Assembly (NCBI RefSeq): GCF_964204645.1
Contig: NC_134030.1
Span: forward strand, 8,678,278 to 8,742,277
DNA length: 64,000 nucleotides
Direction of reading: 5' to 3'
From: Tubulanus polymorphus
Lineage: Eukaryota; Nemertea; Palaeonemertea; Tubulaniformes; Tubulanidae
Shown here: piece after piece, positions 13,801 to 25,800 of the stretch
How positions within the stretch are numbered: position 1 is the first letter of the stretch
How the letters are laid out: each line of letters begins with the position of its first letter
Notes under the pieces: generated by a model
Databases searched by the model: none
Told to the model about the DNA's origin: nothing
The model's input: only the letters and a program-made list of their open reading frames with translations
Program-made: the position numbers and the translations under genes

Positions 13801-16800
13801 CCTGAGCTTAAAGATGCACTGGCCGAGGCGGGATGTATTGACCCAGTAACAAATAATTTTAGATCAGATGCGCTGGAGAATTTCATGGAACTCAAATCTG
13901 TTGCCGAACAGCAAGAAAAATTGGAACAGACACCTATTGAGGAAATCACACCTGAGATAAGTGATGATGTAAAATCTCGTTTCTATGATAATAGTTATAA
14001 ACAAAGAGATAATATGCCTATGGATGCGGATATGAGCCATGGTAATGAAGGTACTGAGAAATCACCCAGATTTGGTAAATTAGGAGATCGGGCAAAGGAC
14101 GTTGGTCGAAAACTCTCACAAGATCTACTAGAAGATCACAGTGACCGAAGAAATAGGGACCTAGAAAATGACTGGGAAAGTCGGCCAGCTGACTTTGGTG
14201 ATTTCGAACTGACTAACCCATTCAAAAGGCTTATGAACTTGTTCAAGCTTAAAGGCGTCAGTGACAAAGATGTTGAACAATACATGACTAATGATGAAGT
14301 TCCCGATGATCCAGAAATCCGAGAAGCTCTTATCGAGGCAGGATATGTGGACCCTGTCACTATCACATTTAGACCTGAAGCTTTAGAGCAGTTCTTAAAA
14401 GATAAAGATAAAGCTGAAATCGAAGACACGGTGACAGGTGGATTAATGAATGAACCTATTACTCCGGAAAGGGAACAAACAGTTGAATCTGGAGTGAAAG
14501 ATCCTACTGATTTGACAAGAGATTCAATGAAACCTGAAGATGACCGACCTGATGTTGAGGGTAAACCAAGTGTCCTTCAGAGGATACTGAATATGTTTAG
14601 ACGCAAAGGAATGAATGAAAAAGACATTGAAAAGGCAATTGCAAATAATGATGTCCCTGATGACCCTGAGCTTAAAGATGCACTAACCAAGGCGGGATAT
14701 ATTGACCCAGTGACGAATACATTTAGATCAGATGCGCTGGAGAATTTCATGGAACACAAATCTGTGGCCGAACAGCAAGAAAAATTGGAACGAACACCTA
14801 TTGAGGAAATCACACCTGAGATTAGTGATGATGTAAAATCTGGTTTCTATGATAATAGTTATAAACAAAGAGATAATATGCCTATGGATGCGGATATGAG
14901 CCATGGTAATGAAGGTACTGAGAAATCACCCAGATTTGGTAAATTAGGAGATTGGGCAAAGGACGTTGGTCGAAAACTCTCACAAGATCTACTAGAAGAT
15001 CACAGTGACCGAAGAAATAGGGACCTAGAAAATGACTGGGAAAGTCGGCCAGCTGACTTTGGTGATTTCGAACTGATTAACCCATTCAAAAGGCTTATGA
15101 ACTTGTTCAAGCTTAAAGGCGTCAGTGACAAAGATGTTGAACAATACATGACTAATGATGAAGTTCCCGATGATCCAGAAATCCGAGAAGCTCTTATCGA
15201 GGCAGGATATGTGGACCCTGTCACTATCACATTTAGACCTGAAGCTTTAGAGCAGTTCTTAAAAGATAAAGATGAAGCTGAAATCGAAGACACAGTGACA
15301 GGTGGATTAATGAATGAACCTATTACTCCGGAAAGGGAACAAACAGTTGAATCTGGAGTGAAAGATCCTACTGATTTGACAAGAGATTCAATGAAACCTG
15401 AAGATGACCGACCTGATGTTGAGGGTAAACCAAGTGTCCTTCAGAGGATACTGAATATGTTTAGACGCAAAGGAATGAATGAAAAAGACATTGAAAAGGC
15501 AATTGCAAATAATGATATCCCTGATGACCCTGAGCTTAAAGATGCACTAACCGAGGCGGGATATATTGACCCAGTGACAAATACATTTAGATCAGATGCG
15601 CTCGAGAATTTCATGGAACACAAATCTGTGGCCGAACAGCAAGAAAAATTGGAACAAACACCTATTGAGGAAATCACACCTGAGATAAGTGATGATGTAA
15701 AATCTCGTTTCTATGATAATAGTTATAAACAAAAAGATGATATGCCTATAGATGCGGATATGAGCCATGGTAATGAAGGTACTGGGAAATCACCCAGATT
15801 TGGTAAATTAGGAGATTGGGCAAAGGACGTTGGTCGAAAACTCTCACAAGATCTACTAGAAGATCACAGTGACCGAAGAAATAGGGACCTAGAAAATGAC
15901 TGGGAAAGTCGGCCAGCTGACTTTGGTGATTTCGAACTGACTAACCCATTCAAAAGGCTTATGAACTTGTTCAAGCTTAAAGGCGTCAGTGACAAAGATG
16001 TTGAACAATACATGACTAATGATGAAGTTCCCGATGATCCAGAAATCCGAGAAGCTCTTATCGAGGCAGGATATGTGGACCCTGTCACTATCACATTTAG
16101 ACCTGAAGCTTTAGAGCAGTTCTTAAAAGATAAAGATGAAGCTGAAATCGAAGACACGGTGACAGGTGGATTAATGAATGAACCTATTACTCCGGAAAGG
16201 GAACAAACAGTTGAATCTGGAGTGAAAGATCCTACTGATTTGACAAGAGATTCAATGAAACCTGAAGATGACCGACCTGATGTTGAGGGTAAACCAAGTG
16301 TCCTTCAGAGGATACTGAATATGTTTAGACGCAAAGGAATGAATGAAAAAGACATTGAAAAGGCAATTGCAAATAATGATATCCCTGATGACCCTGAGCT
16401 TAAAGATGCACTAACCGAGGCGGGATATATTGACCCAGTGACGAATACATTTAGATCAGATGCGCTCGAGAATTTCATGGAACACAAATCTGTGGCCGAA
16501 CAGCAAGAAAACTTGGAACGAACACCTATTGAGGAAATCACACCTGAGATTAGTGATGATGTAAAATCTGGTTTCTATGATAATAGTTATAAACAAAGAG
16601 ATAATATGCCTATGGATGCGGATATGAGCCATGGTAATGAAGGTACTGAGAAATCACCCAGATTTGGTAAATTAGGAGATTGGGCAAAGGACTTTGGTCG
16701 AAAACTCTCACAAGATCTACTAGAAGATCACAGTGACCGAAGAAATAGGGACCTAGAAAATGACTGGGAAAGTCGGCCAGCTGACTTTGGTGATTTCGAA

Positions 16801-19800
16801 CTGATTAACCCATTCAAAAGGCTTATGAACTTGTTCAAGCTTAAAGGCGTCAGTGACAAAGATGTTGAACAATACATGACTAATGATGAAGTTCCCGATG
16901 ATCCAGAAATCCGAGAAGCTCTTATCGAGGCAGGATATGTGGACCCTGTCACTATCACATTTAGACCTGAAGCTTTAGAGCAGTTCTTAAAAGATAAAGA
17001 TGAAGCTGAAATCGAAGACACAGTGACAGGTGGATTAATGAATGAACCTATTACTCCGGAAAGGGAACAAACAGTTGAATCTGGAGTGAAAGATCCTACT
17101 GATTTGACAAGAGATTCAATGAAACCTGAAGATGACCGACCTGATGTTGAGGGTAAACCAAGTGTCCTTCAGAGGATACTGAATATGTTTAGACGCAAAG
17201 GAATGAATGAAAAAGACATTGAAAAGGCAATTGCAAATAATGATATCCCTGATGACCCTGAGCTTAAAGATGCACTAACCGAGGCGGGATATATTGACCC
17301 AGTGACAAATACATTTAGATCAGATGCGCTCGAGAATTTCATGGAACACAAATCTGTGGCCGAACAGCAAGAAAAATTGGAACAAACACCTATTGAGGAA
17401 ATCACACCTGAGATAAGTGATGATGTAAAATCTCGTTTCTATGATAATAGTTATAAACAAAAAGATGATATGCCTATAGATGCGGATATGAGCCATGGTA
17501 ATGAAGGTACTGGGAAATCACCCAGATTTGGTAAATTAGGAGGTTGGGCAAAGGACGTTGGTCGAAAACTCTCACAAGATCTACTAGAAGATCACAGTGA
17601 CCGAAGAAATAGGGACCTAGAAAATGACTGGGAAAGTCGGCCAGCTGACTTTGGTGATTTCGAACTGACTAACCCATTCAAAAGGCTTATGAACTTGTTC
17701 AAGCTTAAAGGCGTCAGTGACAAAGATGTTGAACAATACATGACTAATGATGAAGTTCCCGATGATCCAGAAATCCGAGAAGCTCTTATCGAGGCAGGAT
17801 ATGTGGACCCTGTCACTATCACATTTAGACCTGAAGCTTTAGAGCAGTTCTTAAAAGATAAAGATGAAGCTGAAATCGAAGACACGGTGACAGGTGGATT
17901 AATGAATGAACCTATTACTCCGGAAAGGGAACAAACAGTTGAATCTGGAGTGAAAGATCCTACTGATTTGACAAGAGATTCAATGAAACCTGAAGATGAC
18001 CGACCTGATGTTGAGGGTAAACCAAGTGTCCTTCAGAGGATACTGAATATGTTTAGACGCAAAGGAATGAATGAAAAAGACATTGAAAAGGCAATTGCAA
18101 ATAATGATATCCCTGATGACCCTGAGCTTAAAGATGCACTAACCGAGGCGGGATATATTGACCCAGTGACGAATACATTTAGATCAGATGCGCTCGAGAA
18201 TTTCATGGAACACAAATCTGTGGCCGAACAGCAAGAAAACTTGGAACGAACACCTATTGAGGAAATCACACCTGAGATTAGTGATGATGTAAAATCTCGT
18301 TTCTATGATAATAGTTATAAACAAAGAGATAATATGCCTATGGATGCGGATATGAGCCATGGTAATGAAGGTACTGAGAAATCACCCAGATTTGGTAAAT
18401 TAGGAGATTGGGCAAAGGACGTTGGTCGAAAACTCTCACAAGATCTACTAGAAGATCACAGTGACCGAAGAAATAGGGACCTAGAAAATGACTGGGAAAG
18501 TCGGCCAGCTGACTTTGGTGATTTCGAACTGACTAACCCATTCAAAAGGCTTATGAACTTGTTCAAGCTTAAAGGCGTCAGTGACAAAGATGTTGAACAA
18601 TACATGACTAATGATGAAGTGCCCGATGATCCAGAAATCCGAGAAGCTCTTATCGAGGCAGGATATGTGGACCCTGTCACTATCACATTTAGACCTGAAG
18701 CTTTAGAGCAGTTCTTAAAAGATAAAGATGAAGCTGAAATCGAAGACACGGTGACAGGTGGATTAATGAATGAACCCATTACTCCGGAAAGGGAACAAAC
18801 AGTTGAATCTGGAGTGAAAGATCCTACTGATTTGACAAGAGATTCAATGAAACCTGAAGATGACCGACCTGATGTTGAGGGTAAACCAAGTGTCCTTCAG
18901 AGGATACTGAATATGTTTAGACGCAAAGGAATGAATGAAAAAGACATTGAAAAGGCAATTGCAAATAATGATGTCCCTGACGACCCTGAGCTTAAAGATG
19001 CACTGGCCGAGGCGGGATATATTGACCCAGTAACGAATACATTTAGATCAGATGCGCTGGAGAATTTCATAGAAGATAAATCTGTTGCCGATCAGCAAGA
19101 AAAATTAGAACAAACACCTCTTGACGTTGGTCGAAAACTCTCTCAAGATCTACTAGAAGATCACAGTGACCAAAGAAATAGGGACCTAGAAAATGACTGC
19201 GAAAGTCGGCCTGCTGACTTTGGTGATTTCGAACTGACTAACCCATTCAAAAGGCTTATGAACTTGTTCATGTGTAAAGGCATCAGTGACAAAGATATTG
19301 AACAGTACATGAATGATGATGAAGTTCCCGATGATCCAGAAATCCGAGAAGCTCTTATCGAGGCAGGATATGTGGACCCTGTTTCTATAACATTTGAACC
19401 TGAAGCTTTAGAGCAGTTCTTAAACGATAAAGAAGAAGTTAAAAAAGCAGCATTGGAAGGTGTATCAATGAATGAACCCATTTCTCCAGAAAGGGAACAA
19501 ACGTTTGAATCTGAAGTGATAGATTCTACTGATGTGACAAGAGATTCAATGAAACCTGAAGATGACAGACCTGATGTTGAGGGTAAATCAAGTACCCTTC
19601 CGATGATAATGAATATGTTTAGACGCAGAGGGATGAATGAGAAAAACATTGAAAAGACAATTGCAAATAATGACGTTCCTGATGACCCTGAACTCAAAGA
19701 TGCACTTATTGAGGTGGGATATATTGACCCAGTTACGAGTACATTTAAATCAGATGCACTTGACAAGTTCATGGAACACAAATCTGTTGCCGAACAGCAA

Positions 19801-22800
19801 GAAAAATTGGAACAGACACCTCTTGAGGAAATCACACCTGAGATAAGTGATGATGTAAAATCTGGTTTCTATGATAATAGGAATACCCAAAAAGATGATA
19901 TGCCTATCGATGCAGATATGTGCCCGAGTAATGAAGGTACTGAGAAATCACCAAGATTTGGTAAATTAGGAGATTGGCCAATGGATGTTAGTCGAAAACT
20001 CTCTCAAGATCTACTAGAAGATCACAGTGACCAAAGTAATAGGGACCTAGATAATGACTGGGCAAGTCGGCCTGCTGACTTTGGTGATTTCGAACTTACA
20101 AATCCATTCAAAAGGCTTATGAACTTGTTCAGGCGTAAAGGCATCACCGACCAAGATATTGAACAGTACATGAATAATGGTGAAGTTCCCGATGATCCTG
20201 AAATCCAAGAAGCTCTTATTGAGGCAGGATATATTGACCCTGTAACTATTGCATATAAACCTGATGCTCTAGAACAGTTCCTACAAGATAAAGAAGCGGC
20301 AGTTGATAAAAAATTGAAGGATGCATCAATGAATGAACCTATTGCTCCAGAAAGGGAACACATAGTAGAATCCAGAGAACCTTTCGATATGACAAAAGAT
20401 ACAATGAAACCTGAAGATGACAGACCTGATGCTGAGGCTGAATCAAGTGTCCCTCAGAGGATACTGAATATGTTTAGCAGCAAAGGGATGAATGAAAATG
20501 AAATTGAAAAGTCAATTGGAAATAATGATGTACCTGACGACCCTGAGCTTAGAGATGCACTTATTGAGGCTGGTTATATTGATCCAGTAATGAATACATT
20601 TAGACTGGATACCCTCGATATTTTCAAGGAAGAGTTGCAGGAGGATCCGTCCTATGGAATACAATGTGAAATGACAGACAGGGTCAACTCTTGGCCTCGA
20701 GATTTCTATAGTGAATTACCAGAAGGAAAAGATATTCGACTTTTATTAGGCTTACAATCTGATGATCCACTCGGTGATATAACCATTACCACAACAAGTG
20801 CATTAATGCTAAGTCCTACAGGAAGTTGTGATGAAATGGAAGAGGTTGGTCCTGTCACTGCTGGAATAGAAGAAGCAGTAAATAGAGAAACAATGAAAGA
20901 TGCAGAAAGGAAATTTGAAATGATTGAGTCCACTGATTATACAAAATGTAAAATAAATCCTGAAGATGACAAACCTTATATTGAAGCTAAACCAAGTGTC
21001 TTACAGAGGATACTGAATATTTTACAACACAAAGGCATGGATGATGAAGAAATTGAAAAGGTGATTGCATGCAATGATGTGCCTGACGATACTGTGCTGA
21101 TTGATGCACTGATTGAGGCTGGATATTTTGACCCAGTAACAAATAAATTTAGATCAAATGCATTGGAGTATTTCAAAGAAGACAAATCTGTTGCCGAACA
21201 GCAAGAAAAATTGGAAAAAACACCTCTTGTGGAAATCACACCTGAGATCAGCGATGATGTAAAAGCTGGTTTCTATGATGTTGAGAATGCTCATCAAGGT
21301 TACATGTCCATTGATGGGGATGTGAGGCCATGTGATGAATGCACAGAGGAATCACCCAGATATGTTGGTAGAAAGCTCTCTCAAGATCTACTAAAAGACT
21401 GCAGTGACCTACAAAATAGGGACCTAGAAAATGACTGGGAAAGTCGGTCTGCTTATTTTGGGGATTTTGAACTTACAAACTTATTCAAAAGGCTTATGAA
21501 CTTGTTCAAGCTTAAAGGCATCTGCACTTATGACGTTGAACAATACATAAATAGTGATGACGTTCCTGATGACCCAGAAATTCGAGATGCTCTTATCAAG
21601 GCAGGATATGTTGACCCAGTAACCCTTGCATTTAAACCGAATGCTCTAGAACAGTTTCTACAAGATAAAGAAGTAGCAGTAAATGAAGAAACATTGAAAG
21701 TTCCATCAATTAATGAACGTATTGCTCCAGAAAGTGAAGAAATGGCGGAGGCTGCATTGATCAATTCTACTGATTTGACAAAAGATTCAATAAAACCTGA
21801 AAATGATAGACCTGATATTAAGGGTAAACGAAGTCTCCTTCAGTTTATACTGAATATGTTTAGACACAAGGGAATGAATGAAAAAGACATTGAAAAGACA
21901 ATTGCAGATAATGACATCCCTGACGACCTTGAGCTTAGAGATGCACTTATAGCGGCTGGTTATATTGATCCAGTAATGCATAGATTTAGACCAGATGCAC
22001 TTGATATTTTCAAGGAAGAGTTACGGGAGGATCCATCCTATGGAATTCATTGTGAAATGACAGCTAGGGTTGAACCTTGGCCTTCGTCTAGTGCTGACGA
22101 AGGAAAAAATATTCAACTTTTATTAGGCTTACAATCTGTTAAACCACTTGGCGATATAATGATAACAACAACTAGTGCATTAATGCTTGACCCTTCAGAA
22201 AATCATGATGAAATGGAAGGAGTTGGTCCTGTAACTACTGGAAACGAAGAAGTGTATAAGATAACAGAGGAAGATACTGAAATTAAATCTGAAATGATGG
22301 ATTCCACTGATTTGACAAAAGATTACATAAAACCTGAAGATGGCGGTTCTGATATTGGGACTAAACCAAGCATCATCTTAAAAATACTGAATATTTTTAG
22401 ATGCAAGGGTATTGATGATAAAGAAATTGAAAACACAATTGCTCGCGGCAATGTGCCTGATGATCCTGAACTTAGAGATGCACTAATTGAGGCTGGATAT
22501 ATTGACCCAATTATGAATAGATTTAGATCAGATGCACTCGAGAATTTCAAAGACGATAAATCTGTTGCTGAGCAGCGAGAAATACTGGAACAAAGTCTTA
22601 TTGAGGAAATCACACCAGAGATCAGTAATGATGTAAGATCTGGATTCTATGATGTTGCTCCACAAGCTAGCAATTTGCCCATCGATAGAGATTGTCACCC
22701 TGATGAAGAATTCACAGCCAAATCACCCAGATGTTATGAGCCAGAAGATGCCCCTGTTAAAGGAGACCACATTGATCTTGATCCTTTTAATAATGAAGTA

Positions 22801-25800
22801 TTTCCATGCAGAGCAATCCAAGAAAACCAAGAGCTGTTAGCAAACTTAGAACTTATTGAAAGTGTTGAATCATCTTTTGGATTAGAACTGAGAAAACCTC
22901 AAGATAAAACCATGGCACAACATGAAACAACACTTGGATTTGAACCCAAGATAATGAAATTAAGTGAGGAAGATACTTTGAATGTCTCTCCAAGTGGAAT
23001 TTATGCAAATGAGGGTCAATCCCAGTCCCTTGAAGAAGAAGCCAAGGACAATTTGGCAGATATGAATAATCAATTCATGATGAAAAAGCAGTACTCAGCT
23101 GAAGAGCGCGTCTGGAAAAAGTTATTGGTTAGTCAGCCTACACTAGAATTTGATACATTTTTACCTGAAGAATTCTGTGATTCAGAAGACATTTCGATGG
23201 ATGAAATAGTACGTATTCTTGATAGCTGTAAAGGCATTGCTCCCGAAGAATTGGAAAACATTAAGTTTTCTGCGCAAAATGCTCATTTGAATAGCAATGA
23301 TGATAAATCATTAGATGAGGAAATTATAGATAATGATGATGCTGAAATGAAACCAAGGCCACTATTGATATTAGACAGCAATGTCCAACAAAATCCTGAT
23401 GATGATTTAGTTATTACTACAACAAGTGCAATAAGTACAACTGTAAATAAATCAGGCAATGTTACGCTTCCAAGCAGCTTTGATTCAGAACAACTAGTGA
23501 TGAATCTTGGAGAGTCAGTGTCAGAAGATGAGCCCCGAGAATCTTCCCCATTGAAAAAACAAAAGGCTGTTTCTATTGAGAGCACTGATGATTTTACTGT
23601 CAAGACTGACATTGCTGAAATGGACCCAAGGCCACTTGTGATGTTAGACACTGATTCGCATGAATTCAAAGGACAAAGTGTTGATGAAGATGCTGATGAT
23701 ATAACTATAACTTTTACGAGTACAATTACATACAATGAATCCAGTGATATTTTACATCCAACCACCTTGGATTCAGAAAACCTGCCAATTGGTGCTGATA
23801 AATTAGAGTGCAACCATGATAAAGAAAGTATCATTAAACATCAGAATTTACTGCTTCAACAGTCTCGAGAAGCTACTATATTGAAGAAACTCAGGACAGT
23901 TTCCATGGAGAGCAGTGATGATTTTCCTGTTAAGAGTGACAGTGATGCTGAGAGTGAGAAACTTCTCAAAAGCTCTAGTTCAGGCAACACTGGTTCTGAG
24001 TATAGCAGTGATGTAGATAACTCTGATGAGAATATTCAAGAGCCAATCTCCGAGTTTTTGGTTCCAGTGTATGCAAAAGATATACATTCCTCTCCTCCTG
24101 GTGAATTACAAAACGTTGTTGATGAAGCATTGAATGCAGTATCAGAGCATGTTTCTTCAACTGAAAAACCTATACCTGAACAAATTGAATTTACTTCGCA
24201 AAATGATGAAATTCTTGTTTCCGTACATTCCGATGATATTTCCCTACCAATACCTACCAATGATCATATTGTTTGTGAAGTTAATACTGATGGATCTCAA
24301 ATTGACAAGCCATATATAAAGCAAAGAATAAACAGATCACTATCAGCGTCGGCATCAGTGACTTCGTCATCGGAATCTGATGAAAATCATAGTGATTATC
24401 AGAAATTCATAAGAAGATCTAGAAAACGAAAACAGCGTTATCCTAAGCACCAAATGACTGATCCCTCTGCAGATTTTGTATATGAGGATAATGCCAGAAA
24501 ACAAATTATTGTATTGGAACAACAAGAAGCATCACTTGACCTAAAATCAGAAGAATCTTATATGGAGCCAGATGGATCTTCAGTTATGAAATCATCACTT
24601 CTGCAGACCCCAGAGACACCTGATCATAAGCAGGATAATCTTTTGATTGCTGAAGTGGTTGACACATTTGAAGTCCAGGCTGCATCAATAGATCTCCCTT
24701 CTGAAATGTTTGATGATGATGTTGAAATGTCAGTAAATGCTGGTGATGATAAGCTAATAGCTAATGTACACGAAGACACGGAGACACCTGATCACAAACA
24801 GGGTAACCTTTTAATTGCTGAAGTGGTTGACACATTTGAAATACAGGCTGCATCAGTGGATCTCCCTTCTGAAGTGTTTGATGATGATGATGAAATTTCA
24901 GTAAATACTGGTGATAATCAGCCAGTAGCTAATGTACTTGGAGACACTAAGCTTCCCTGTACACAAGGCACTTCAACCCCTGAACGATCAGATGATGAGA
25001 AAAATGTCTCATGTGATTTACAAAAGATGGAACTAACACAAAATAATGCAAAGGTACCAAAAATGAAACTTTCATCAAGAGTCCGACATCGAACTTACAG
25101 TATATCATCGGAATCAGCATCTGAAAATGACATTGAACCAGTTGATATGACACGCATGGATTCAGTTGAAGGGACAAGAGTTTTTAGACATAGTGATGCA
25201 GTACATGATTATGAAGACAATATGATGCTGGTATTCTCAATGTGTCCATCAAAAGAACAGTGGCTACCAGATGACAGACTTGAGAAAATTGTCCATACTT
25301 CCCGTGAAATTTTCAATGGATTCGGCGATTCTTGTGGTGTTATTGAAAATACAGAACTATCTGCAACTAGTGAATTAGCTGATCACCCATGTGCACAAAC
25401 CAATGATAAAGATAGTGCAGAATATCTTAATGAAAGTGTAGCCTACGATAGGGAGAATGATAAAATTCATCCTGAGGCCGATACTGCATTTCATTCATCA
25501 GTTGCAAGAAAAGTGCCTTTTGATGATGGTCAGCTGCCAAGCAGTAATGGTAATGGTGTTGATTTTACACTAAATGTTGCTCTACTGGACAAACCAGACT
25601 CTTACAAAAAAGCAATTTGTGATGATAGGTTTACTCCGCAAGTAGAAGACTCAAATGCCAAATGTGAGATAGATACGGAAGAAATTCTGCCAGGGAATGT
25701 GGACCTTGTGCTTGTACCACCAAAGGCAATGCAACCCCAGTTTGATGAAAATATGCGTATGTTTGACACACAACAAATAGATGATGTATATATGCAAGTG

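Noticed and set aside
7302-20363. Many 78-107-codon minus-strand frames repeating every 864 bp
   Set aside because: They are antisense shadows of the repeat units. Their regularity only reflects the array, and the plus-strand frame carries the protein pattern.
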